Source: Parahaliea aestuarii (lineage in GTDB: Bacteria > Pseudomonadota > Gammaproteobacteria > Pseudomonadales > Halieaceae). Taken from it: a stretch of DNA of 64,000 nt. Both the position numbers and the translations under genes were made by a program. The stretch's first letter is position 1, and each line of letters begins with the position of its first letter. The notes beneath the pieces were generated by a model that was not told where the DNA came from, did not search any database, and saw only the letters and a program-made list of their open reading frames with translations. The stretch spans positions 806,001 through 870,000 of the forward strand of contig NZ_VRYZ01000001.1 of the NCBI RefSeq assembly GCF_008064635.1, given 5' to 3'. Positions 27,275 to 36,123 of this stretch are shown here, piece by piece.

Positions 27275-30253
27275 GTGGTCATGGGAGTTGCTGTACCAGT
27301 GCGCGGGACCTTGGCAGCGCGTTGTTGCTGTTGGGGGCTGGCTCTGGCCCTGTCGTTTTCCGCGGCCGTAACCACGGCCGCTGATGTGCCGCCCGCCGCT
27401 GACGCGGGCTCTCCTTACGCGGCCTGGATCGAGGCCATGAAATCCGCCCCCCGCGGACCCTTCAGTCGTATTCGCTGGTTCTGCCGCGACGGCGAGGTCC
27501 TGCCGCCGGGCCCGTTCGCCTGCCGCGAACACGGCGGTGGCTACCAGCACGGCGAATGGAGCGAGCAGACCCAGCGTCTGCGCGAGCGCGGCTACTACAT
27601 CGCCAACTTTCTCGCCGGCATCGATCCGGTCGCCTTTCTCGATGCCGGGCAGGCGACGGATGCCTACGCCCAACTGCTGATCGAGAAATACCTGATCAAC
27701 GTCGACGACGGCTGGATCATGCGCCAGGCCCGCAACTACCGCGGCGCGGTGCAGGCCGAGGACGAAAGTGCCGGTGGTCGCGTCCTGCTGACGGCGATGG
27801 TGCAGCGGCCCGAGTGGACCGGGCCGCGTTTCGCCGCCCTGCGCAGTGGCCTGCGCCTGTTGCCCCACGGTTCGGCAAGCTCCTCGGTGCAGCGCATGCG
27901 CGAGCAGGCCGTGGTGCTGGCGGATCGCGATCCGGCATTTGCCGGCCTGCGTGCCAAGATTCACGGCTCGCCCGACGGCGAGGATGCCGGGCGGGTCAGG
28001 GCATACGCCCGTCAGTTTCCCGAAGCCGAGCGGGAGCCCTACGAGGCGCTGGCCGCGACCATCGACGAGGTCTACCGCGCCGAACCGATGGCGGGGGAGC
28101 TGCTGCGCCTGGCCGACACCTACACCGCAGCGCCGTGGTTGCAGGAGCAACTGCGCAGCGCGGCTGCCGGACTGACACCCGATAGCGATGCCGCTACACG
28201 ACTGGCTGCCAGCGCCACCTTGCTGGCCGGGCTGCGCGACAACCTGCTGCGCGTGCGTTCGCCCTCGGTACGGATTGAACTGCTGGATCTCGGGGTGGAG
28301 CTGGAGCGGGAATTTTTCCGCGCCGCGGGTGACCTCGGGCCACAACTGGCTGACGCCACCCGCCGCCAGCACCTGGAGTGGCTGGTTTTGGCCGCGGATG
28401 CCGCCTACGGCGCCGGCCTGCTGAACACCCGACTGCACCGGGCGATGCGGGATGCTGTCGAAGAGGTGACTGGCGCGGATGTGGATCTGAGTGAATACCG
28501 CGCATTGCTGCGTTATCTGGGGCGCGTTCCGGGCTGGGGCAGCCAGGCCCTGCGCATGCAGTTTCAGTCCTCGGTGGCGACCCTGGCCGCTATCGAGCCG
28601 CGCGCGGAACATTTCATAGCGGACCAGCTGCGCGGCAGCCCGCTGCTGTTTTTCTCCCGTTTGCTGGATGACCTGTCCCGCGATGCCAACCGCCTGGCGG
28701 GGGTTCATCACCGCCTGTTCGGACGCGATATCGGTGTGGGCTTCAACGCCCTCAATGCGGGGTTGGCCCAGGGGATTCTGCACACCGCCCCGGACCTGGA
28801 TGATCCCGGCAGTCTGCAGGCCGACGGCATCTACCTGCTGCCGGAAACCGTGTCCGACCTGCCGCCGGTGGCCGGTATTCTGACCGGCGGCGAGGGGAAC
28901 CCCCTGTCCCATGTGCAGTTACTCGCCCGCAATCTCGGCATTCCCAATGTCACCGTGGACAGCTCGCTCACGGCCGAGCTTCGCCGTTTCGACGGCCAGC
29001 GGGTGGTGTTGGCGGTGAGCGACTCGGGGCTGGTGGAACTGTCCCTGTGGAATGCGGACTGGGAGGCGGTCTTCGCCAGCGATCGTTCTGTGGGCGATGT
29101 GCTGATCGAACCGGACCTGGCCAAGCTGGACCTGTCAGAGCAGCGTTTTTTGCCGTTGGCGGAGCTGCGCGCGGATGACTCCGGGCGAGTGGTGGGCCCC
29201 AAGGCCGCCAAGCTCGGTGAACTGCGCGCCCTGTTCCCCGGGCAGGTGTCCCGCGGGCTGGCTATTCCCTTCGGCCTGTTTTTCCAGGAAGTACTGGCGC
29301 GCCCCTACCCGGGTGGCGATGGCCGTATTTTTGACTGGATGCAGGCGAGCTATGCGCGGCTGGAGCGGCTGCCCACCGGCAGCGAAGCCAGGGCCCGGGC
29401 CACAGAGCGTTTCCGCGCTGAACTGTATGACCTGGTGGTGTCCACCGAACCCAGCGCGGCGTTTCGCGAGGCTCTGCGCCGGGCCTACCGGGACACCTTT
29501 GGCGATGCGCCCCCCGGGGTGTTTGTGCGCTCCGACACCAATGTCGAGGACTTGCCCGGTTTTACCGGGGCCGGCCTCAACCTGACCCTGCCCAACGTGG
29601 CGGGCTTCGACAACCTGCTGCGCAGCATTGCCCGGGTCTGGGCCTCGCCGTTTACTGCCCGCGCCTTCGCCTGGCGCCAGGCGCACATGCGCGAGCCACA
29701 GCATGTCTACACCTCCATCCTGCTGCTGGAGTCGGTGGCCTCTGATAAATCCGGGGTGATGGTCACCCAGGATATCGACAGTGGCCGCCGCGATGTAATG
29801 TCGGTGGCGGTGAATGAGGGGCTGGGAGGGGCCGTGGACGGCCAGGCGGCAGAATCCCTGCGGGTGTCGCTGGAGACCGGGAAGGTGCGGGTTCTGGCCA
29901 CGGCCACGGCACCCTGGCGGCGGGTGCCGGATCCCGCAGGCGGCATTCAGCAGCTGCCCGCCACTGGTTCGGACTACGTCTTGCAGCCACAGGAAATTGC
30001 GGCGCTGGTGGATTTTGCGAAGGTTCTGCCGGAGCGATTCCCGGCCATTACCGATGACCGCGGCCAGCCCTCGCCGGCGGATGTCGAGTTCGGCTTTGTG
30101 GACGGTGAATTGCGCCTGTTCCAGTTGCGCCCTTTTGTGGAGAGCCGCCGCGCCCAGAGCATCGCCTATTTGCAGGGTATGGAGTCCCGGCTCTTCGATG
30201 CCGGCACCGTCCGTGTCGATCTGCAGCAGGCGCCGGCAAGGGGCGAGCCGTGA
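27275..30253 (+). CDS. Exported PEP-synthase/dikinase-like protein with reversed domain order
   Basis: The product has 992 residues with a hydrophobic signal-like N-terminus (about 1-36). After a long alpha-helical region with no recognised domain (about 40-500) comes a PEP-utiliser swivelling domain whose phospho-accepting histidine is His546 (TGGEGNPLSHVQLLARNLG). A PPDK_N/ATP-grasp domain follows (GPKAAKLGEL from 641, VFVRSDTNVEDLPG from 749, and the terminal LFQLRPF). Histidine domain before ATP-grasp is the order of glucan water dikinases, not PEP synthase, and the PEP-binding barrel is missing. Its ATP source would be a problem if exported. It is coupled by a four-base overlap to the serine hydrolase. 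Confidence 0.8.
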   Translation: MVMGVAVPVRGTLAARCCCWGLALALSFSAAVTTAADVPPAADAGSPYAAWIEAMKSAPRGPFSRIRWFCRDGEVLPPGPFACREHGGGYQHGEWSEQTQRLRERGYYIANFLAGIDPVAFLDAGQATDAYAQLLIEKYLINVDDGWIMRQARNYRGAVQAEDESAGGRVLLTAMVQRPEWTGPRFAALRSGLRLLPHGSASSSVQRMREQAVVLADRDPAFAGLRAKIHGSPDGEDAGRVRAYARQFPEAEREPYEALAATIDEVYRAEPMAGELLRLADTYTAAPWLQEQLRSAAAGLTPDSDAATRLAASATLLAGLRDNLLRVRSPSVRIELLDLGVELEREFFRAAGDLGPQLADATRRQHLEWLVLAADAAYGAGLLNTRLHRAMRDAVEEVTGADVDLSEYRALLRYLGRVPGWGSQALRMQFQSSVATLAAIEPRAEHFIADQLRGSPLLFFSRLLDDLSRDANRLAGVHHRLFGRDIGVGFNALNAGLAQGILHTAPDLDDPGSLQADGIYLLPETVSDLPPVAGILTGGEGNPLSHVQLLARNLGIPNVTVDSSLTAELRRFDGQRVVLAVSDSGLVELSLWNADWEAVFASDRSVGDVLIEPDLAKLDLSEQRFLPLAELRADDSGRVVGPKAAKLGELRALFPGQVSRGLAIPFGLFFQEVLARPYPGGDGRIFDWMQASYARLERLPTGSEARARATERFRAELYDLVVSTEPSAAFREALRRAYRDTFGDAPPGVFVRSDTNVEDLPGFTGAGLNLTLPNVAGFDNLLRSIARVWASPFTARAFAWRQAHMREPQHVYTSILLLESVASDKSGVMVTQDIDSGRRDVMSVAVNEGLGGAVDGQAAESLRVSLETGKVRVLATATAPWRRVPDPAGGIQQLPATGSDYVLQPQEIAALVDFAKVLPERFPAITDDRGQPSPADVEFGFVDGELRLFQLRPFVESRRAQSIAYLQGMESRLFDAGTVRVDLQQAPARGEP

Positions 30254-31557
30254 GCCGCTTGTTGCTGTGCACCCTGCTGACCGGACTGTTCGTTCAGCAG
30301 GCACAGGCCTATCCCCTGGATGGCTACGCGGATACCGGTATTCGCCGGGTGGAGGGCTCGCGACTGGCCCATGAAGGGGTGATTCAGGACGTCAGGCAGC
30401 CCCCCGGCGCACTGCTGCCGACCGCTGCGGTCGATCTTCGTCTGCGCGATTACCCCGGGCTGGTGCTGCCGGAGCCGGATGCAGAGCTGGTCGGGCAGGT
30501 GCGGCAGATACTGGATGCCGAGCACATCGACAGTTACGCCATTGCCCTGCTGGACATCAGCGACCCGGACAATCCCGTCTACGCAGAGCACCGCGGCGAT
30601 CACCGACAGAACGTCGGCAGTGTTGGCAAGCTGCTGGCCGCACTGGGGCTGTTTGAGGCCCTGGCAGAGGCGTGGCCGGATAACGATGAGCGCGTAGCAG
30701 TGCTGCGCAATAGCGAGCTGCTGGCGGATGATTTTGCCCACAGTGATCACCACACCATCCGTGTCTTCGATGTGCCCTCGCGCACTCTCGTGCGCCGGCC
30801 GATGCAGGATGGTGACCGGGGTTCCCTGTGGGAGTACCTGGACTGGACCCTGTCGGTCAGCTCAAACTCCACCGCCGCGATGGTGATGCGCGATGCCATG
30901 ATGCTCAAGGCCCTGGGGCGGGACTACCCGCCGCCGCCGGAGCGGGTGTCCGCCTTTTTCAGCAGTCGCAGCCGCGCGGATCTCACCGCGCTGTTCCAGC
31001 AGACCTTTTGGGCACCGGTGAGCGACAACGGGCTGTCCCTGGCCGAGTTTCGCCAGGGCAGCTTTTTTACGGCTGGCGGCAAGCGCAGGGTGGACGGCGG
31101 CGGCAACAGCTATGCCAGTGCCCGCGGACTGATGAAGTTCGCGCTGAAGATGGAGCAGGGCGGGCTGGTGGACGACTGGAGCAGCCTGCAGTTGAAGCGC
31201 CTGCTGTATATGACCGAGCGACGCATCCGCTATGCCTCGGCCCCGGAGCTCAGTGATGCTGCGGTCTACTTCAAGTCGGGATCGCTGTACCGCTGCCAGA
31301 AGGAGGAGGGCTTTACCTGCCACCCCTACCACGGCAATGTCTACAACTACATGAACTCCCTGGCCATTGTGGAAGACGAGGTTGATGGTCGGCGCCTGCA
31401 CTACATTGCGGTGGTGCTCTCCAATGTGCTCAAGCGCAACGGGGCGGTGGACCACCAGACTCTGGGCGGGGCGATTCATCGCCTGATGCGCCAGCGCCAC
31501 ACGGCGCCAGCACTGGCTGAGGAGCCGGCTATGGCCCCTTCAGGGCCAGGGCATTGA
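30250..31557 (+). CDS. Exported beta-lactamase-fold serine hydrolase
   Basis: The product has 435 residues with a signal peptide (about 1-20). Class A beta-lactamase/penicillin-binding fold motifs are in order: S124-x-x-K127 (SVGK), S204-S-N206, and K342-S-G. The spacing and insertions differ from true beta-lactamases, so a peptidoglycan or ester hydrolase is as likely. The GTG start overlaps the dikinase-like gene by four bases. Its 3' end overlaps the convergent second serine hydrolase by 29 bases. Confidence 0.82.
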   Translation: MSRLLLCTLLTGLFVQQAQAYPLDGYADTGIRRVEGSRLAHEGVIQDVRQPPGALLPTAAVDLRLRDYPGLVLPEPDAELVGQVRQILDAEHIDSYAIALLDISDPDNPVYAEHRGDHRQNVGSVGKLLAALGLFEALAEAWPDNDERVAVLRNSELLADDFAHSDHHTIRVFDVPSRTLVRRPMQDGDRGSLWEYLDWTLSVSSNSTAAMVMRDAMMLKALGRDYPPPPERVSAFFSSRSRADLTALFQQTFWAPVSDNGLSLAEFRQGSFFTAGGKRRVDGGGNSYASARGLMKFALKMEQGGLVDDWSSLQLKRLLYMTERRIRYASAPELSDAAVYFKSGSLYRCQKEEGFTCHPYHGNVYNYMNSLAIVEDEVDGRRLHYIAVVLSNVLKRNGAVDHQTLGGAIHRLMRQRHTAPALAEEPAMAPSGPGH

Positions 31558-32440
31558 TCGGTTCCGCCAGCTGTTCCAGCCAGTCGGAGCCGTCCCGGTC
31601 CCTGCTCAGGGCCACCAGAACGTAGGCTTCGTTACCGCGCCGCACCAGGGCGCTGTCGGCGTGGAAGGCCTGCCAGGTGCCGGATTTGCGGAACAGTTCC
31701 AGCCCTTTTTCCCTGGCCAGTCCTTTCACAAACTTGTGGTTGATGCCCGGGTGGCCGAGGGCCTGCAGCATCATCCTGTCCTGTCGCGGGCTGACCAGTT
31801 TGCCCTTGTGCAGGCGACAGTAGAAGCGCGCCACCTGATAGGTGGTGGCGCCGTGGGACAGACCCTTGATCGGGTCGCGGTGATAGGCCGGCGCCTTGCT
31901 GTAGGGCTTGCCCATCCACAGTCCCCCGCCTTCGGACGGGTCGTAGAAAGCGTATTTGGGTGACTGCAGCACCTTCAGCAGCCGCTCGCCGCCAACAGCG
32001 TCCAGCACCCGGTTGGCGCAGTCGTTGCAGGAAAAGCGGATCATATCCTGAATATCCTGGCGCAGCCGCCGGTCCGGCTTGAGCCAGCCTTCTTCCATAC
32101 CCACTGCCGCACCCAGCAGAATGGCGATCTTGGGCAGGCTGGCGGCGTAGAGCATTTCGTCGCCGTTGATTTGCGCCAGGCGTGGGTGATCCCGGTCACT
32201 TAGCACTAGTAGTGACAGGGCCAGGTCGCCGCGCTCGGTGGCCTCCCTCAGGCCAAGGTCATCAATGAGCCCTTCAAGTGACTGTTGTAGCCGTGGATCT
32301 GTCGCCTGTTCCAGCTCGCAGTGACTGGGGGCTTGTCGCTGCGAAGCGGGGGCAAGTACCGTCGGTCCGGCTAGCGCGGAGGTGCTTAATAGTCCAACCG
32401 CAAGCACCAGCCAGTTTGGCAGGAAACTAAACACGGGCAT
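31529..32440 (-). CDS. Second exported beta-lactamase-fold serine hydrolase
   Basis: The product has 303 residues with a signal peptide (about 1-24). It has S101-L-P-K104, S136-C-N138 and K251-S-G253, the three active-site motifs of class A beta-lactamase-like enzymes. The cysteine in SCN and the nearby NDC resemble carbapenemase-type disulfide patterns only loosely. The length is near true class A enzymes, but I see no E-x-x-L-N omega-loop. It converges with and overlaps the other hydrolase gene. Confidence 0.8.
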   Translation of the reverse strand: MPVFSFLPNWLVLAVGLLSTSALAGPTVLAPASQRQAPSHCELEQATDPRLQQSLEGLIDDLGLREATERGDLALSLLVLSDRDHPRLAQINGDEMLYAASLPKIAILLGAAVGMEEGWLKPDRRLRQDIQDMIRFSCNDCANRVLDAVGGERLLKVLQSPKYAFYDPSEGGGLWMGKPYSKAPAYHRDPIKGLSHGATTYQVARFYCRLHKGKLVSPRQDRMMLQALGHPGINHKFVKGLAREKGLELFRKSGTWQAFHADSALVRRGNEAYVLVALSRDRDGSDWLEQLAEPINALALKGP

Positions 32441-32684
32441 CGAAAGCGGTTGTAATGGGTGCCAAAGCTATCCTCTCTGGCTGGCCTTGAGCCGACCAAT
32501 AAAATCAGAAAACCAGAACGACGAGTCGTCGCCAATGGTGGCGGCCGGCTATGCAACACTGACGGCTGCGATTGTGGTGAGGCCACCGGATCAGGGCGCT
32601 ATTGTAATTCCGCAACCAGTCTTCTGGAAATACCCCCTCCGGGAGATTTTGCGGCCCGTGAAACCCCAGGAGAACGTGGTCAGG

Positions 32685-33428
32685 TCAAATGAATGGCAGG
32701 TTGCGCCATGTAAAACGCTCCCATGCACCCTCGGGCTGCGCCAGGCGATCGGCGATGATGCAGTGCACAAGGGGTTGGTAGCCGAGACCGCAATGGCTGC
32801 CGTAGACGCGAATGTTCTCCGAGGTCGCCGATTCCTCAGACAGGCAGGCGCGCCAGTTGACGATACCGTCCAGCCGCGAATGAATCGAGGTCGCCGGAAT
32901 CCCTGGTGCTGCATCGATCTCCATCAGGTGCTCGGGGTGTTCGAACTGTCCACTGGCCTGACGGTACAGGGAGTCAGCCGAGGACTGATGTGGATAGCGC
33001 AGGGGCGAGCCCAGAGTAATGACCGAGCGGAGGTGCTGGGGATGGGTTTGGGCCAGGATACGGGCGTAAACACCCCCCAGGCTCCAGCCGACCAGGCTCG
33101 GCTTTTGGCCCATGCGCTCGTGAATCATTTGCACTCGCTCCAGCAGGGCCGCTTCGGTCGGGCCGACGGGGCCAGTGTTTCGGCCCAGCCTCCAGTCAAA
33201 GGTGTAATAGCCCAGCGACCTGAGAAAGTCGCGTAGTCGCTTGGTCGATACGGCGCTGCCCATGAAAGCGGGCACTACGACAACTGGATGGCGGTCACCC
33301 TGGGGCAGGTATCGCTGCAGAACCCGGGAAGTGACGCCACACAGGTACTCCGGCACGGCACGTGCTTCAAGCATCCGGTGCAACAGCGGTGGCGGGCCCA
33401 GCACTTCTGTTTTGAGTTGGCGTGACAT
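32685..33428 (-). CDS. Alpha/beta-hydrolase, lipase-like
   Basis: The product has 247 residues. The nucleophile elbow is G-W-S116-L-G, in SLVGWSLGGVYARILA. An oxyanion-type VVVVPAFMGS precedes it, and a late GSHCGLGY supplies the likely catalytic His. It resembles cytoplasmic lipase/esterase-type hydrolases; no signal peptide is seen. It is divergent from the TonB receptor and may belong to the catabolic island. The substrate is unknown. Confidence 0.8.
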   Translation of the reverse strand: MSRQLKTEVLGPPPLLHRMLEARAVPEYLCGVTSRVLQRYLPQGDRHPVVVVPAFMGSAVSTKRLRDFLRSLGYYTFDWRLGRNTGPVGPTEAALLERVQMIHERMGQKPSLVGWSLGGVYARILAQTHPQHLRSVITLGSPLRYPHQSSADSLYRQASGQFEHPEHLMEIDAAPGIPATSIHSRLDGIVNWRACLSEESATSENIRVYGSHCGLGYQPLVHCIIADRLAQPEGAWERFTWRNLPFI

Positions 33429-33481
33429 GTCTTCGCGCTTGATAGCTTGTTGCGACCAGCATATAGCAGCCTCTGTAAATT

Positions 33482-33511
33482 AACAAACAAAACGGCTTGT
33501 TTATTAAAATT
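33482..33511. promoter_or_regulatory. Island operator-like element, site A
   Basis: The half-site GGCTTGTTTATTAAAA lies at 33494-33509, preceded by an opposite-facing AACAAACAAAAC. It is in the 193-base gap between the hydrolase gene (minus) and the TonB receptor (plus), about 112 bases upstream of the receptor ATG. It matches the repeated motif at sites B to G. Confidence 0.55.
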
Positions 33512-33621
33512 TTGAATGCTAGCCTGTCAGGCATCCGGATACACGAGCGCACTCCATGGCCGTCGGCCATGTTTGGCGGCTCAGTAATTCATATTAATAA
33601 CAGCGATATCGGAGAATTATC

Positions 33622-36057
33622 ATGAATGGACATAAGTCAGGTCGCCTGCCGCTGGCGTTCGCTACCGCCGCAGCAATGGCTGCGACAATCCCGGCTAACG
33701 CCCAGGACATCCCCGGCGAGGGAGCCCGCACTGGTGGTCTTGAGGAGGTCATTGTTACTGCACGGAAGCGGGAAGAGAGTTTGCAGGATGCACCGCTCAC
33801 AGTGAGTGCCATGTCTCAGGACCGGATCGAGAAATTTGATGTCAGCAGTCTGGAAAAACTGGCCTCTTTCGCTCCGCAACTGTATGTCGGGCGTTCGTCC
33901 AACGGTTCAGGTGCACAGATTACATTGCGGGGTATCGGCTCCAACTCGACCAGTATCGGGATCGAGCAGTCAGTCGCCGTAATACTTGATGGCGTGTACT
34001 ACGGGCAGGGGCGAGTGCTCAATGAGGGCATGTTCGATATGGCCCAGATAGAGCTGCTCAAAGGGCCGCAAACGCTGTTCTTCGGCAAAAACGCTACCGC
34101 CGGTGTGATCTCCCTGACGTCTGCCAAACCCACCGAGGAGTTTGAGGCAACAGGGCGCATTCAGTACGAATGGGAGGCTGAGCAGACGCGGTACGAGGGG
34201 ATTGTTTCCGGCCCCCTCACCGACCGCATAGGAGCGCGGTTGGCGGTGCGGTATTCGGATATGGATGGAGGTTACTTCGAGAATCAATCGACCAGGCAGC
34301 CATACGAGCTCCTCGATGTGGCAACTGGCGACATCATTTCCGACTTCTCTCCGGCAGATAACCGCGATGCTCCCGGTGAAGAGGAGACACTGGCGAGGTT
34401 GACGCTGACGTTCGACCCAACGGATCGCCTGGCAATGACCCTGAGTGCTTCAATGACTGATGCCGAGGTCTACCAGTCGTCCTGGAATTACACTGCCTTC
34501 AACTGTCCCGGTGGGGTAGGGGGGCTAAACCCGAATCTGCGTTGCGGTGACAACTTCGTCATTGCCCAGAACAGAATGCCCTCGATCCTGGCCCGCTCGC
34601 TGCCCTATGCACGCAGCAACGGCGACCTGTTCAACGAGTACGAGTCCTATTCCATCACCGCCAATATCGAGTATGACTTCGGCGATTACAGTCTGGTGTC
34701 GATTACCAACCAGCAGGAGAACGAGAATACCTTTGGCTTGTCGGGCGACTTCCAGTCGATACCGTCTGCTACCTTTGCTACCGAGAACAGCACCTGGGAG
34801 GCGTTCTCCGAGGAACTTCGACTCGCCAGTCAATTCGACGGCAGGTTCAACTTCATGCTGGGCGTGTTGTACCAGAAAACCGAGCGGGAGTTTGACCAGT
34901 GGGTTTCCACGGCTGGCGTGGCGAACACCGCGGCTCCCAGCCCGGAGCTGGTCTATGTGGCCTCACAGAAGCAGAGCTATACCGACGGCGAAACCATTGC
35001 GCCCTTCTTTGAAATTACCTACGACCTGACCGAGTCACTGACACTCAGCGCGGGGGCCCGTTATTCCGACGAGACCAAGGAGTCGGAGTTCGTGCACCCC
35101 TATAACAATCCCGGCCTTGGCGGCATCTGGCGCACCAACGAAATAGCGGCGGCTGATCAGAGTTTCGAGGAAACCTCTCCGGAGGTGACGCTGTCGTGGC
35201 AGATGAACGACAGCATGATGTTGTACGGAGCCTTTAAAACGGCCTACAAGTCTGGAGGGTTCTCCAACAGCGGGATTTTCTCGGCAGACTTCATGGGTGG
35301 TTCCGAGTCCGACTTTATCTTCGGGCCGGAAACCGCAGAGGGTTTCGAGTTCGGCATCAAGTCCACGCTGCTTGACAACCAGTTGCGTCTCAACGGCACG
35401 GTCTACGACTACGAGTACGACAATTTACAGGTGGACTTCTTCAACTCGCCCACCTTTGCCTTTATCACCCTCAATGCTGGTAAAGCTACGACCCGGGGTT
35501 TTGAGCTGGACGCGGAGTACGCACCCTTCAACCTGGCAGGGCTGAGTTTCAGGGGTACGCTTGCCTATAACGAGGCGGAGTATGACGATTTTGTGGCACC
35601 TTGCTGGGCGGGGCAGACACAGCAACAGGGGTGTAGCACGACGGTACCGGGAACCAATGGGACACCCGGACAGGACATAAGCGGCGCGCCGACGGCCATG
35701 GCGCCGGAGTGGACCGCCTCGTTTGGTGTGAACTACGACGACTATCTGGCCAATGGATGGGGCTATGGTGTCGCGCTGGATGGTGTTTACAGCGACGAGT
35801 ACAACGCCTCTGCCTTTGATAATCCGCATGCGATGCGAGATTCCTATACCCTTTGGAACATGAGTGCCTATCTCACCGGCAAGGACGATGTCTGGGAGCT
35901 GCAACTGCTGGGCAAGAATCTGACGGACGAGCATATCGTGTCAGGCGTGGTCGACGGTCCCAGCACACCGGTGGCTGGCGGCGCCTACGCGGACCAGATG
36001 GGCTTTACATCGCTGCCGCGGACGGTGGCCCTGCAATTGACAGTGAGATACAACTAG
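33622..36057 (+). CDS. TonB-dependent outer-membrane receptor of the catabolic island
   Basis: The product has 811 residues. A signal peptide ends near ANAQ, then a TonB-box-like LEEVIVTARKREESLQ, plug motifs (ITLRGIGSNSTS, LLKGPQTLFFGKNATAGVI) and a barrel ending LTVRYN. It likely imports the substrate of the island, since it leads a unit with a CoA ligase and ThuA protein and carries operator site A. ATG 33622 follows ggagaat. No TonB, ExbB or ExbD gene is in the window. Confidence 0.94.
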   Translation: MNGHKSGRLPLAFATAAAMAATIPANAQDIPGEGARTGGLEEVIVTARKREESLQDAPLTVSAMSQDRIEKFDVSSLEKLASFAPQLYVGRSSNGSGAQITLRGIGSNSTSIGIEQSVAVILDGVYYGQGRVLNEGMFDMAQIELLKGPQTLFFGKNATAGVISLTSAKPTEEFEATGRIQYEWEAEQTRYEGIVSGPLTDRIGARLAVRYSDMDGGYFENQSTRQPYELLDVATGDIISDFSPADNRDAPGEEETLARLTLTFDPTDRLAMTLSASMTDAEVYQSSWNYTAFNCPGGVGGLNPNLRCGDNFVIAQNRMPSILARSLPYARSNGDLFNEYESYSITANIEYDFGDYSLVSITNQQENENTFGLSGDFQSIPSATFATENSTWEAFSEELRLASQFDGRFNFMLGVLYQKTEREFDQWVSTAGVANTAAPSPELVYVASQKQSYTDGETIAPFFEITYDLTESLTLSAGARYSDETKESEFVHPYNNPGLGGIWRTNEIAAADQSFEETSPEVTLSWQMNDSMMLYGAFKTAYKSGGFSNSGIFSADFMGGSESDFIFGPETAEGFEFGIKSTLLDNQLRLNGTVYDYEYDNLQVDFFNSPTFAFITLNAGKATTRGFELDAEYAPFNLAGLSFRGTLAYNEAEYDDFVAPCWAGQTQQQGCSTTVPGTNGTPGQDISGAPTAMAPEWTASFGVNYDDYLANGWGYGVALDGVYSDEYNASAFDNPHAMRDSYTLWNMSAYLTGKDDVWELQLLGKNLTDEHIVSGVVDGPSTPVAGGAYADQMGFTSLPRTVALQLTVRYN

Positions 36058-36123
36058 CAGGAATCCGGCTGTTGGGGTGAGCTGAATCCTGTCTGCCAAA
36101 TGTTGCAACGATGGAGTAATTCT

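Noticed and set aside
26996-28912. 638-codon minus-strand frame over rluB and the dikinase-like gene
   Set aside because: High-GC codon bias keeps the antisense frame open; composition is low complexity (His, Gly, Gln) and no domain is recognised.
30250-32440. True beta-lactamase resistance genes
   Set aside because: Motifs fit the fold only; lengths and insertions differ and no resistance context exists.
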